From Daphnia carinata (taxonomy: Eukaryota; Arthropoda; Branchiopoda; Diplostraca; Daphniidae): a stretch of 64,000 nt of DNA. Of the stretch, positions 21,853 through 38,169 are shown piece by piece. Position 1 is the stretch's first letter; each line of letters opens with the position of its first letter. Position numbers and translations under genes: made by a program. The notes beneath the pieces are model-generated. The model was not told the origin of the DNA, searched no databases, and was given only the letters and a program-made list of their open reading frames with translations. The DNA lies in the NCBI RefSeq assembly GCF_022539665.2, contig NC_081336.1:558001-622000 (forward strand). Direction: 5' to 3'.

Positions 21853-22429
21853 CTATTTCTGGATTTCCGTACCACACCCATTTTCAGCCCAAATACGGTC
21901 CCACAATTGTTCAATTCCTTCGCTGCATGGACTTATTACTAACAATTCTTTTAGTGCAGCACTAACAGAATTTAACTTTAACACACTGTCAGGTGGTAGA
22001 CTGAATAACTAAGCAATAAATAATTGTTTGTTAAAATTCTATACTTATTTAGAATTCTTATTTGAAAAGTTTAGGTACCTGACTGTGTTCACCTAATGCC
22101 AATTCATCCTCATGTTCAGTTAGGGATGAGTTTGGAAAAACCTCCTTCACTGTTTGGAAACTGTTCCATTCCAATTTGTTCTTTTCCCCTAGCTGAGCTT
22201 GTAGACTCAAAATTTGAGCTACAAAACACAAATGAATCAAAGCAAATAAATAGAATCATTACGTATAAGCCCTTACCATCCTTAGCTTTGCTGTTATCTA
22301 ATATTTTGTGTTGTTCCAATAATTGGGCCTGCAGCTTCATAATTTGATCTAATAAACAATAATTAATAATTGAAAACCAATATAATAATGTTAATACTTA
22401 CCATCCTTTTGTTGTATTATCTTATCCAT
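21853..22429 (-). CDS. Small coiled-coil protein, copy 2 (family unknown)
   Basis: Exons 22429-22402, 22348-22277, 22218-22079 and 22008-21853 give an intact 131-residue frame starting MDKIIQQKDD. The order of blocks is the same as in copy 1: two coiled-coil heptad segments, an acidic stretch, and the Leu-rich C terminus ending ENGCGTEIQK. It lies in the right arm of the inverted duplication and faces copy 1 tail to tail. Differences from the other copies are single-base, with no stop or frameshift. Whether it is transcribed cannot be told from sequence. Confidence 0.5.
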
Positions 22430-22629
22430 TTTTCAATTGTTCCTCCAGCCACGCGTTATTCTCTCCATCCACGCTACTGAACTAACTGCGAATGGCATCC
22501 AATGGACTGAAATTGCCTACGCCAGTAATAACGAGTCTGAGCGGTAGATGGCTACGTGTCGGAAAAAAAGAAAAAAGTGTGATTTTTTTTTTTTTTTTTT
22601 TTGGCGAAATTTTTTTTTTTTTTTGTGTA

Positions 22630-22712
22630 AAACGGATTGCCATATAAAACGGATTGCCATAACGGATTGCCATAACGAATTGCCATAACGGATTGCCATA
22701 ACGGATTGCCAT
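22630..22712 (+). repeat. 13-14-base minisatellite, unit AACGGATTGCCAT
   Basis: About six tandem copies with small variants. The matching place at the left arm (near 17620) and the duplicated NDUFB11 flank (near 39903) hold one copy, so it expanded locally. Confidence 0.85.
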
Positions 22713-24900
22713 ACACGTTTACATTCTTGCCAGTGGTGCTGATAGTTTTTTTTATCACAACCACTTGTTTCAGCTATTCCAAGTATTGAAGCATTACTTA
22801 TGCAAGTACTTAGAGAGGGCTGCCCATTACAAAAGAAGAGCTCATCACGGTATGTTATGAAATAAATAGATTTTTAAAGAAAGAAAACTTAACCTCTCCT
22901 GTTCCTCATAGATGCTGTGATGGTATGTTCGCAAAACTGGAAAAAATTCTGTGCTATGGTGGCCTAAACTGCTATGCCACTTATTCATATTCAGGTCAAA
23001 CTAACAAAAAGTATAGTGAGACGCCTAAAAGAATGTACAGAGGGTACAAGTGAGACAACTAATATAAATCTCTTAGCAGTGATGAATTGAATTTGGAATG
23101 TCACGTTGGGGAAAACTAATCTTCATAACTATAAGGTTCTTTGGTTGCTATCCGATGCTCATCAGGCAATCACTTGGGATATATTAATGTTCTTTTGGAC
23201 CTGCTTTGGATGTAGATTAATAGTTTATTTTTTTTTCAAATTCTCCAGACTGGTAATGAATTCCAGATAGCTCTACTTGTGCATGAGAAATTTAAGAGAT
23301 ATATCAGATGAAGAGAGAAAGCCATTTTCTGGTACAGCTAGCGCTTTCACAATAGGCACATGATGAAAATTTGCTGCAAACAACATATGTGCTTAGGAGG
23401 CTTCCACAAGCTGAAACTTTGCATCTTCGGAGTAATAATTCAGATTCTTTTCTCTACCTTCAGTTGGAGATGCTGACCTATTACAGAGCAGAAATGAATA
23501 AGTTCTTGATAGTACAACAAAAATTGAACACAGAAAGCTTAACCTTTTTCCTTTAAGAGCTTCACATATGGAATCGCCGTAATTCACTTCCACCTTTTTA
23601 CATAGTCTTGTACAAGCTTCCATGTAGCTCCTATATGTTTATATATTCAGCCCTTTGGAGTAGCTCATGGATATTTCGGGTAATACACTTATATGTTTGC
23701 TTTGTTTAGTTAGTCTGCTAAACCAGCTGTTGAACCAGCTGATTTAAAAATAAAATAAAAACAAGTTTTAGGTTTTGTACAGCCACGCCAAACAATGCAT
23801 CATGTGGTAGGCCCTAGGTCAATAGTTTCCTACAAACGATAAAGAAGGGTTCTTGGATAAATACTGAAATTTTTTATACCTCTTGTACACATACTAAAAT
23901 GAACGTAAAAGCAATGCAGCTTTAAACAGAAATTAAATAATGGAAGAAGAAAGTACGTTTTACCTCATTAAATATTTATGAAGTAAGTCCAGACGCCACC
24001 GCTATAACTAAATTGAAGGGGAAAGAGGAGGAATGGACCTGCTATTTAAGGCTCGAAAATAAGTGTGAGAATCCATTCACTCAATCAACTCTGCTTCTGG
24101 AAAAGGGATTGTGGTACATTTCGGATGTTCGTGAGTTTCACTGGTAATTTTAAGTAATTTGCAAATTCATCTTTGATTTCAAAGTGTTATGCATTTGTGC
24201 AGGATTTAAACTTGTAAATTACATGTTTTTCATTTTAACTTTGCAGTAATTGTGTGTGAATAGTAAGCATGGGTTGCAAAGGCCACCTGACTGTTGCTAA
24301 GGTAAACAAAATTTTCATTTTGCCATTTTCTGTATCAGTTATTATCCTATTACCTGATGTCTGGTGCTGGACCCTAATAATAAGTCTTTCGTTTCTATCA
24401 CATAGTGGCACAGTATTCTGTTATACATTTTCTTGAACTAATCTCTGAAATCGTTTTGTTTTATGTTTTCAAGTGTTCTGCTCGTCCAATGTGTACTATT
24501 GATTGCCTCAAACGGGTTGCGCTTATCGTCCCTCGGCATGACTGATACATGTGATGTGATTTTACGTTTAGGTATTTTATTTTAGTAACTTACCTTTCAA
24601 TGTCAAATGTTACCTTGCTTTGTTATCTTCGGTGTTGTCCAGGGGTGTCGTAGGCCACCACATCTGCCATTATTCTGGTTTGGGAATTTTTATCGTAATA
24701 TGGAGAAAATGAGGGTGAGTTTTATTAACTTGTTCATTAATTATTAATGTTAATATTATAGTACTAATTAAATTGAGTATATAAATTGAAATATTTGTAA
24801 CACTTGAAACAATATACTAATACCAAATTCTTCTTTGTAATTTACCGTATTTTTGCCTACCGAGCATGTAGTGAATGGAGGATGAGCTAAGTTCGTTAAC
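22713..24900 (+). other. Gene debris, unidentified exon-like segments
   Basis: Several pieces look like eroded exons. The one at about 22770-22852 encodes AIPSIEALLMQVLREG before a gtatgt donor. The one at about 22911-22996 encodes RCCDGMFAKLEKILCYGG after an AG acceptor. The one at about 23371-23550 encodes a block with RRLPQAETLHLRSNNSDSF and LQLEMLTYYRAEMNK. Stops and broken frames lie between them and I could not assemble a gene or name the family. The position beside the coiled-coil gene raises the possibility of one ancestral locus. Confidence 0.25.
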
Positions 24901-25229
24901 ACAAATGTAAATCAGCATCGATGATGTTCAATATCTAAGCAGAAACCACATCGACATACTGCCATACTGCCCAGCCGACATTAGGAACTTCCACCGAGAC
25001 TTCCTAGGTTGGTGGATCGACTTCTACAATTCCAACTATATGCGGAGACAGCAGCGGACAGCATAGTAAGTAAAAATAAAACTAATTAATTCAAAAAAGC
25101 TATGTACTAACGTTACATATTACCACAATGTAGCACGACGCACTGTTATCTGCCACTACACCCTCTGATGTTCAGCTCGTCTTCTACTTTGAAACAGGAA
25201 CTGCTACACATACATGGAACATTAAAATA

Positions 25230-25730
25230 ACAATGCTTCCGTGCAGTGCCTTCTACCTGAGTAACCGTCATTCACGTGAAATTAGCATAGCTAACACATC
25301 TAACATGAATTGCATCTGTTACCTCAATTGTATTCCTGAGTTCCTGCTATTTGCCTCTTCGCTCCGGCAAAGCTCCGACAAAGTTAAATCATTTAACTTG
25401 CAAGACATCACCACCACTGCCATCCGCCAACTCAACAAACAAAACTACAATATTTGCTTTAAGACTGAACTGCAGTACAGGACAGTACAAATAAATTTTG
25501 CCAATCAATTCCTACGAATGTATAACATCCTATTCCTCCTTAACTGATTAAGAATCTATTTGAATCTAGCTAGCAACGGAAATGTGCTTATCAAATTGTA
25601 CAGTTATTAGCGTTAATGCCTTTTCTATTACAAAACCACCAGCGGGGCCGACAAGCACCACTGCCATTTCCACCACCATTGCAGGCGCAACAGTTACAAC
25701 GGCGGTAGCAGTACCTTCTCACTAATATAC
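25230..25730 (+). pseudogene. CUB-domain protein fragment
   Basis: The frame through 25370-25520 contains SSDKVKSFNLQDITTTAIRQ then LNKQNYNICFKTEL, the SFNW..RQL.NQ.YNICFRTEL signature of arthropod CUB-domain proteins. A downstream piece (about 25636-25710) matches the low-complexity Ala/Thr-rich linker of the decayed CUB gene at 49580-51123. Frames are broken and the N-terminal exons are absent, so this is a remnant. It lies in the opposite orientation to the other copy. Confidence 0.6.
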
Positions 25731-26109
25731 AAACATAGTTAATGTAAACGGACCCGTTTCCAATGCGCTTTTGTACCTTATATTTTTCTCACGGACTCCT
25801 TCCAGACACATGCGCTGAATGCGTTATATGCTCCATCGGATACGTTAAAATGAACACAGATTCAGGCAAAGCTTTTGATGTTGAAATTCTTTTAAGGAAA
25901 TGTTTCAAACTTTCCAAGCCAGAGCTGATAGAACCAGCACTGGATTCTGCCTCTATTACCAAGAACAATAGAAAGAATAGCATTTAGTATCTAACTTGTG
26001 CCAATTTGGCTCAATTAGGAAAGAAAGAAGCCAAGCCTGTCACAATGACCCAGTTCTTAATATTCCTTAACACCAGGAATTATTCAATAATTATTAATTT
26101 TAGGAGTGT

Positions 26110-26950
26110 AACTACAAATACAAAAGAATCAAATATAGTGCCTACTTGAATTCATTGGTGAGAATATTTATCCCCTCCTGTTGGAGAATGATGACAGTTT
26201 GAGCCAAATGAAGATGTTCCATAGTTCATGTTGTGTAAATTGCAGCCAATAGCGACGCAGTGTCAAAAAAGAATTTGTTGTTCTTTCCACGATGATCAAG
26301 ATCATGAAAGAGTGCACTGACAAATAAAACCACAGCTTTTAGGGGTTGCATGAATTTCTTCCTTGTCATAAATGCTGAAGGCACTGAACCAAAATTGATC
26401 CACACCAATAGTATTCAATGTCACATTCTGCTGTACAATGTAATTATCTGACTATCCACCAACTTCTGAAGTATATATCTATGCAATAGACAAAGGAAAA
26501 GAAATTAATTCATCAAGTTTCAGGTAACTAGCCATATGTTCGAGCTGTACAAAATGGGCTGAATTCCAATGGAAGAACTTGCGTTCAGATAACCTGCACG
26601 CAATTGCAGCAAATGGCTCGTTTCTCTACAACCATATCTGGTCTTTGTTTGGTCAATAAATATTTGTTAAACATAAAGCAATTGATGCAAAAAATTACAT
26701 TATTTTAAATTTTTGCCACGTAAACCTGCACACCTCCTGACAAAACATTTAGCGCCCGAATGAAGAAACCCTTTGTCTTTGTTGTCACTTGTACGCCAGA
26801 AAAGTAGAAAACACCTCATGCTTGGTTGCCATAGTTTTCCAAATAAGCCCTAATGCGAAATAAAAGCAGTAATCGATCAGCTCTAAACGACTGATTGCCT
26901 GTGATCCGGGGCTCACCCCCTCCCCTATGCCAATGGACCAATGACGGGAT
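26110..26950 (-). pseudogene. PDE10-like cyclic nucleotide phosphodiesterase fragment, copy 1
   Basis: The minus-strand frame at 26408-26226 contains LFVSALFHDLDHRGKNNKFF, the HDxDHxG metal-binding motif of class I phosphodiesterases. After an in-frame stop the next residues read TMEHLHLAQTVIILQQEG, matching the TMEQHHF..TV.ILQ block that follows in PDE10-type enzymes, but with the second His of HH changed to Leu. The stop, the altered His and the missing rest of the domain mark a pseudogene. The whole segment, with flanks, recurs in inverted orientation at about 42860-43510. Confidence 0.7.
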
Positions 26951-27159
26951 GACAGAAGAGACATTTTCTACAGCGGGGCGGTTGCCACGTTTACGGTTAG
27001 GTTATAACGTTACCTTCCCTTTTTAAATTTGTATATGAGAGGTATTCGGTTGCCTCTTTTCAACAAGCTTCTGCGGCCTTCTGTCATCAGTGCAATAACT
27101 GGGCGGGCTGCCACGTGCGTCGTCAGTTTTTGAATTCACACAAGTGTGATTCAATACAA

Positions 27160-28200
27160 GGCAAATGAAACCAACGTGAGGTGCGAGTCACGCAGATCGG
27201 CAACATGTGCTGATATCCTATTGTATATTCTAAAAAGTATAACATGTAGGCTACATATTTCTGCAAAACTAAAGTGTGTGGAAGGTAGCTTATAGTACAC
27301 TAACAGCTGCAACACTACGGCGAATTGAAAGCGCGCACATCTGCATCGCTCTCTGTCAGGCCGGTCACTTTACCTATAACCTAGATGTCACACCCTAGCT
27401 GGAAGCTAGGCATTGGAACGTCTGCGTACCCCTGTGTGCTCTGAAAGCGAAATTTGAAGAAATGATGAATGGTGGCTATCGATAGTGTTCAAGGAATGAC
27501 TAACAAGTATTACCCAAGTACGCCGTTTTCCAAATTTCATTGCTCATGCAAGTTAGATGGAAGCGAATCCATCAGCCATAACAATTGTCAATTAAGATTA
27601 AAATCAGGGATCCAATTAAGTCTAGTTCGAAAAACTGTGAAATTGAACAATTTTAGAGGAGTATCTCCAAATACCTAAACTACGTCCGTCTGCAAATACA
27701 TAGATTGAGTACTAGACACTTAAAACGATGATAGTAATTTTCATACTTGCACCACTTCATTTCGTACACCTACCATTGTTCAGCCTTCTGAACTTTTCAC
27801 GAAGAATTACACAAACGAACATTAGATCAAAACGAAAAGTTCACGCTGAGCAGAATGTTAACACACACAATAAATGCACGGTTCGATTCGTGATAATTTT
27901 CAACTAGAAACGATTTAGACAGTTGTGCAACTGTTGCGTCTGACATGGTCAAGGAGAAACAAAGGACTAAAGGGTAGCAGATTTGCATAACAAACTGCCC
28001 GGTTTTTCTTTCTCAAGAAAAAAAAAAGGGGGGGAAGGGCTACCTAACAAGAATAGGAATAAAAAGGGAAGTGGCAACCTTTTTCCTTTGTTTTCTTTTT
28101 TCTATGGGGGTGACATGTTGAAAACGCGCGCACAAGAGTTCCTTTTGGACTTCGTTAAAAACATAAGATTTCGTTCTTTAAGGCTGCCTTTCTCCAGAGC
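27160..28200 (-). repeat. Diverged copy of the protease 5' flank
   Basis: Blocks here match the upstream flanks of the protease family (30231 onward and 34255 onward). Examples are GAGGTGCGAATCACGCA-like sequence near 27179, the GCGCACAT...CTGTCAG block near 27333, and the AAGGGAAGTGGCAACCTTT block near 28067. No protease exon is attached. It marks an older, eroded unit of the tandem array. Confidence 0.55.
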
Positions 28201-28485
28201 GACCACCTATTAGAACTTTCAGCTACAAATACAGCTACAAAAATGATAAATATGCAAAGTAGTCTTTTTCAGAAAACGAATTTTCTCATTGTATTTTAAG
28301 GCCAGAGTTAATCATTCAGGTATAATATTAAAGATAATATCATGCCATTTGTAGGAAATAAGCAGTTGTTGAGACACGTTAAATTAGGTACAAAGCCAAA
28401 AATTGCAAAGATCACCTGTTTTGACCAGAGAAAAAGAGATATGGCTTAGAAGAGATCCTGAAGATTGCTTATGACATTCTTACTC

Positions 28486-29989
28486 TTAGTCGAATGGTCG
28501 GCAAGCAGTGAATGGATGTCCAGTGTAGCCATTGGGGCAAGAGCAAATGGCCTTGTGGTTCTCGACACGGCATTCGGCTCGGTCGCCGCAAGCTGCTTGG
28601 CACGGGTCGACGCACTTGAGATTGAAGCAAGCCTGGTTGCTACGGCAATCCTCGTGTTGCGTGCACTCGGGGTAGCATCCGCTGTACGGATCACCCAAGA
28701 GGTTGGCCGGGCAACTACAGATTGCGCGTTGGTTCTAAAGAGCGTTCCAGGAACAACAACATGACGTAACCATTTTTACGTAATCGTTTAGGGGGAAGAA
28801 CAAAACCAGAAACTTTTGAGGGTTTTTCCAAAAATACATACCCGAACGTTGCACACGGCGTCAGTTCCGCAACTTCCACATGGATCTGTGCAACGGAAGC
28901 CTACGCAAGCCTGGTTGGTATCGCATTGGAAATCAGTTTCGCATTCACGATAACAGCCCTTTAAGTTAGTTTTTCTTTTGTTATTAATCAATTTACTGTT
29001 TATTATTTTATTTATGTCATTAGAACCTCAATGGGATCGCCCATAAATCCATCCAAGCAAGAGCAGACAGCACGATTGTTCTCGACCCGACACTCGGAGT
29101 TGGCTCCGCACGGAGTAGGGGTACAGTGATCTCCACCAGCTTTAAAAGTTTGAAAATTATCATTAAAATTTCGTTTTTTTCAACAGTGTTTTCTCATTTT
29201 ACTTTGACGGCTGGTCTGGCTGGAGCTGGAAGACGGAGTACAGGAGACGAACGGATCGCCGGTGAATCCCCTTGGGCATTGGCAGACGGTGACGTGATTG
29301 CGAACGGTACATTCAGCGTCAACACCGCAAGACGTGGAGCAAGGATTGATGCAACGGAAGTTGTGGCACACCTTGTCGGTCGGGCACTCGTTGTTTTCTG
29401 TTCCAGCAAATTATTGGAAATTTAAAAATTGGCATTGCCATTTAGTGAGGGATTGCAAACTTACCGACACACTCTGAGCGACGACATCCAGTGTTAGATA
29501 CAAATGGGGAAGAAAATGGAAAAACAAAACAATGTCAAATCATTTGCTTTGCATATGACAAGGTACTAGTAACTTTGGGCCCGTCCAGGGCCGGGGGTTA
29601 GGTGGCGCTAGCGTATTTAAACGCTACTTTTCAGAAAATCGATCAACGCCATTTTTCGCCCGTCTACTCTTAATTCTTTTTACAAGTCAAGAATTCCTCT
29701 TTCTTGCCCGCCGACCCACTCACTGTTTCTGCCCGTCCATCCCCTCACTTTCTCTTCTACACTTCACGTTCTAAGATATCAACTTAACAAAAATGTTCTT
29801 ACTATTGCCGGCACGGAGTGTGTGCGGATGCACGAAAGCAACCAGCCAAATTAAGCCTAATCTCTATTCCATCCAAACATAATAAAATTCAATTTCAATT
29901 TACCATCACGAGCCAAAAAAAAAGGACAACATGTATGTGGGCTTAAAATAATAAAACGAATGTTGTTTTACCCAGATGGCGAAACTCAT
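28486..29989 (-). CDS. Chimeric secreted protein: protease-type promoter and signal peptide joined to dumpy-like EGF/DPY modules
   Basis: Exons 29989-29972 and 29863-29803 are the start (MSFAIW) and signal-peptide exons of the neighbouring proteases, with intact splice sites. Downstream in the same orientation lie dumpy-like exons 29397-29203, 29139-29027, 28958-28842 and 28734-28486. The signal exon ends in phase 1, exactly what the first dumpy-like exon needs. An optional 9-base exon at 29473-29465 also keeps phase. The product is 250 or 253 residues: a signal peptide, then Cys-rich repeats with CINPC..SCGVDAEC, CQCPRGFTGDPF, CGANSECRVENN, CTDPCGSCGTDAVC and CSCPNGYTGHPF, ending TACRPFD. 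There is no ZP domain or membrane anchor, unlike full-length Dumpy. The donor at 29026 (gttcta) is weak. The join is inferred; an alternative is two unrelated fragments. Confidence 0.55.
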
Positions 29990-31750
29990 TGTGAAGGATG
30001 GATCCGGAGAGCGTCCCGAAAGCACAGCTAGGCAGCGATGGCGATCGACGAATGATCATCGTGTTCGAACGTCTCCTTTTTATTTCAATTCGAGGGAGAC
30101 CCAAACTGCGTTTGTCCCACGAATCTTGGCACCTTTCCATCGTTGCTGGAAAGCAGAACGGTTTGTCCACGCATTTGAAAAGCTTAGATCCAGACAAACG
30201 TCACCAACAGAAGGGAATTTAAAAAAAAATGGAGGTGCGAATCACGCACCTGTACTGTACATGTGCTGATATTCTATTGGACATTCTCGCAACACGCATA
30301 CATACAAATGGAAAGCATAACAAAGTGTGTGAAGCCAGTAAATTGGAAGAGCGCACATGTGTCTCCCTCTTGCCAGTTCGTCCACCTTTGCTGACGTAGA
30401 TATCACAAAGTATCCATAAGTTACACAAGTGTAATGGTTGGAAGCTTGGTATATTTTCAATCGAGTTTTAGATTTAGGACTTTGATAAGACAGGAGTGAG
30501 GACGGAAGCAAAGAGAGCCATTTTCTCTACACAAGGCGCGGTTCGATACACTTGCACACATGCGCACTCTGTTTTTCTATGTTTCTCAGTACCAAATGAC
30601 GTGCGACGAACAGAGGCATCCAATGGCGTTCGAGCAGTGCGGGACAAGTTTCATCCAACAACTACCGCCTAGAAATTTCATTGTACTTTTTACTGGCTTA
30701 GTTATACTGAATCAGGGGATCACGCAAGTCGTGTCTTCATCGTTTTCCAGTCACAACAGGTAATTTAAATCTGAAATGGAAATAACTAGAAGAATTCCAA
30801 AACCATACAGACATAAGATATGAATCAATTGCAATAAACATGGCAAGCTTTCAATATGCACTACGAATTGAAGCTACGCGAAAACAATCACTGGTGAAAT
30901 CAACATCACGTACACAGGTTAAATACACGATGTGCTAGGCTGCCTGACTTCGTAGCTCTATTTAGCAAACATAACTTGGCTTTTTCCCGGTATTACTTTG
31001 TTCAAAGACAGAGGAGGAAAGGTCATCTAAATGGAAAGGAATAAGCGGGGAAGTGGTAACCTTTCTCCTTTTTTCTTTTTTTTTTGTTACCTTTACTTTA
31101 CAAGTTGAAATTTACGTCAAAAGACAATTCATTATTTTTGACGACCTTGGGCGCAGGAATCTTAAAGTTAATGACGTTTCCATATTACATTAACTGACAC
31201 CTGTCCACGCTTTTTTTTTGTATGGAATCGCGTTGCAGTGGGTTCCCTGTGATTGTTTTCAACAAAGTTACCATACGCATAATTGTTCCAATTAAAGAAT
31301 TTGAAAAACATTCACGGGCTTACCTAAATGGCTGCGACACAGGTGTGGAACACTCTGTTTTTTTTTTCACATACACGCCACCTGCATACTTATCAACCAG
31401 CAAATGGACTATGACATAGTTCCGCTTGGTCAGCCATACCCAACGCAGAGGAAAGATGGTTGCTCCGTTACACGATGAAGAGCACTAGTAAATCCATATC
31501 GATGCCCGTTTGAAGTTATGCTATAATAGAGGAGGGCGTACTGGAGGGGCAGGGGCAGAGGCAGAGGCAGTAATCCAAAGAGACAAACACATCCATCAGT
31601 TTTATGCTTGCTCAATAAAGAATTCATTTTACCAACACAATGGAATTTTTTTTTCTCACGCGTGCATAATCAAACTAAATACTATAATATGCATTGAAGG
31701 TACATTTTAGAAAGATGCTGAATGCAGGTGAAAGGAAAAAAGGATTTTCT
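29795..31750 (-). repeat. Tandem unit flank (duplicated with 33800-35960)
   Basis: From the signal-peptide exon outward, the sequence matches 33800-35960 block by block. Shared blocks include the TATA region, the GCGCACATGTGTCTC block, the ACACAGGTTAAATACAC block, the GCGGGGAAGTGGTAACC block and the CATCCATCAGTTTTA block near the 3' end of the next gene. Confidence 0.75.
30075..30084 (-). promoter_or_regulatory. TATA-like box of the chimeric gene
   Basis: AATAAAAAGG on the minus strand, 86-95 bases upstream of the start codon at 29989. The same box at nearly the same distance precedes both protease genes. Confidence 0.4.
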
Positions 31751-31824
31751 TTTAAAACAAGTTCAGTCGTAACGGCGAAAGCTGCACACCGCATGGATGT
31801 ACCGGGTGAAAACTGATAAGCTAT

Positions 31825-33997
<2,173 letters not shown>

Positions 33998-36090
33998 TGC
34001 GAAGGATGTACAGTAGATGGGAAGAGCGACACCAGTATCTCGAAAGCAAAGCTAGGCAGAGATGGCGATCCACGAATGATCATCGTGTTCGAGCGTCTCC
34101 TTTTTATTTCAATTCGAGGGAGATCCAAACTCCGTTTGTCCCACGAATCTTGGCAGCTTTCCATCGTTGCTGGAAAACAGAACGCTTTGCCCGCGCATTT
34201 GAAAAGTTTGAACCCAGATAAATGTGACTAACAGAAAGTAATTAAAATAAACATGGAGGTGCGAATCACGCACGCATACTGTACATGTGCTGAAATTCTA
34301 TTGGACATTCTCGCAACACACACACACATACGTGTAGAGAAAAAAAAAAAAAAAAATGTGTGAACCAGTAAATTGGAAAAGCGCACATGTGTCTCACTCC
34401 TGTCAGTTTGGCCACCTTCGCTGACGTAAATATCACACAGTATCCAGAAGCTACACAAGTGCAATTGCTTGGAAGTTTGCTATATTTTCAATCGAGTCTT
34501 AGATTTAGGAGTTTGATAAGGCGGGAGTGAGGGTGGAAAGAGAGTGAGTCGTTTCCTATGCACAAGGCGCGGTTCTCGACACTTGGACACATGCGTTCCC
34601 GTTTTTGCTATGTATCTCAGTAACAAACGACGAGTAACAAACGACGAGCGACGAACGGAGGCATCCAATGGCGTTCGAGGGGCGCGGGACAAGTTTCATC
34701 CAACCACTGCCTTCTCGAAATTTCATTGCAAATTTTATTGGCACACTTACACTGTATCGGGGGTTCACGCAAGTCGTGTCTTCATCGCTTTCCAGTCTCA
34801 ACAGGTAATTTGTGTCTGAAACGGAAAACAAGGTAAATGGAACTAATTAGAAGAATTCTCACAACTGTACAGACATAAGATATGAATCAATTGCAATAAA
34901 CGTGACAAGCTTTCCATATACGTTATGAATTGTAGCTATACGTAAAACAATCCCAGGTGAAGTCAACATCACGTACACAGGTTAAATACACTATGGGCTA
35001 GGCTGCCTGAATTCGTAGCTTTATTCAACCAATATAACTTGACTTTTTCCTCATAAAATCCCAGAAAAAAAGGCAATAAAAGATACTTTAAATTTGAGAC
35101 AAATCAAAGTGTTAACAGACAGTCTAGCGCCCAGCACGATCTTCCATTAAGATCATCCATTAGACAAGCCTGACCAGTATCCGTGAAAAGAACACGGACA
35201 GGCCCTGGACGTGCTGGGGTAGGGCTCAAAAATGATGACGTGTACACATGCTTTCAGCGTTAAAGGAAAACTTGCAAATAAACAAAGAATTGCCTTGTGA
35301 AAGGTCTATTAATAGGCCATACATTTTGATTTTTGAATGCAACACTAAAATGAACAGTTTGCACAAAGAGAATCTTGGTCTAATATTGATTCAACAAAGA
35401 AGAATTCGCGTTGAGCTTAAAAGCAATAAACGCAGAACTGACGCACGGGTCCATTCGTGATCACTTTGAAACAAAAACAAAAAGATGGGACGGTTGAGAA
35501 ACGGTTGCGTACAACATGCTCAACGGTAATGATGGAACTGAAGGACAGAAGTATTACGTGTAACAATTTGGCCCGGGAATACTTTGTTCAAAGAAAAGAG
35601 GAGGAAAGGCCATCTAAATGAAAAGGAAGAAGCGGGGAAGTGGTAACCTTCCTCCTTTTTTTTTTGTTCTCTTGAAATTACAAGTTGAAAATTGCGTCAA
35701 AGAAAAGTGAATCTTTTTGGACGACCTTGGGCGCAGAAATCTTAAAATCAATTATATTTCTATTTTATATTAAACTGACACCTGTCCACGCCTTTTTTTA
35801 TATGGAATGGCGAGAGCGCAGAGGCAGTAACCGGAAGTGACAAGAACATCCATCAGTTTTAGCTTGCTCAATAAAGTATTTATGTTGGCAACCAAATCCT
35901 TTTTGAAAACCACGCGAGCGTAATCAAACTGATAATATTATAAAATTCATTTGGGGTGATCGTTTTAAAACATGGTTAATGCACGTGCAAAAAAAAAAAA
36001 AAAAAAAAAATCAAAAGGGATTTTCCAAACAAATTGAATGGATACGCTGAAAGTCGTGCCTTAGGAATTTTATTGGCAAACGCCAACGAA
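33998..36090. other. Intergenic flank between protease copies
   Basis: About 2 kb without a gene. It repeats the 29990-31800 flank and carries poly-A runs near 34340 and 35990. Nothing else was recognised. Confidence 0.6.
34099..34108 (-). promoter_or_regulatory. TATA-like box of protease copy 1
   Basis: AATAAAAAGG on the minus strand, 102 bases upstream of the start codon at 33997. Position and sequence are kept in the three related units. Confidence 0.4.
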
Positions 36091-36095
36091 AATAT

Positions 36096-38051
<1,956 letters not shown>

Positions 38052-38153
38052 CGTGAAGGGAGTTCAGTAGAACGGGGAAGCGTCGCCAGTATCTCGAAAG
38101 CACAGCTACACAGACATGGCGATCCACTAATGAACAACGTGTGCGAGCTTCCC

Positions 38154-38162
38154 CTTTATTTG
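38154..38162 (-). promoter_or_regulatory. TATA-like box of protease copy 2
   Basis: AATAAAGGG on the minus strand, 103 bases upstream of the start codon at 38051. Confidence 0.35.
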
Positions 38163-38169
38163 AATTTTA

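Larger units (their letters stand above)
20395..22640 (-). repeat. Right arm of the 2.2-kb inverted duplication
   Basis: Reverse complement of 17635-19880. It holds hairpin element copy B (20555-20960) and coiled-coil gene copy 2. Its outer end runs into a poly-T/poly-A stretch and an expanded 13-base minisatellite at 22630-22712. Confidence 0.85.

Noticed and set aside
22482-22764. Minus-strand frames reading MAIRYGNPLWQ repeats
   Set aside because: They are translations of the 13-14-base minisatellite and poly-T next to it.
28465-29425. Plus-strand frames over the dumpy-like exons
   Set aside because: The minus strand has the EGF/DPY cysteine pattern and matching splice sites; the plus frames have none.
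29864-29866. TAG in the signal exon of the chimeric unit as a killing stop
   Set aside because: Aligned with the paralogues it is the AG of the splice acceptor, so it is not translated.
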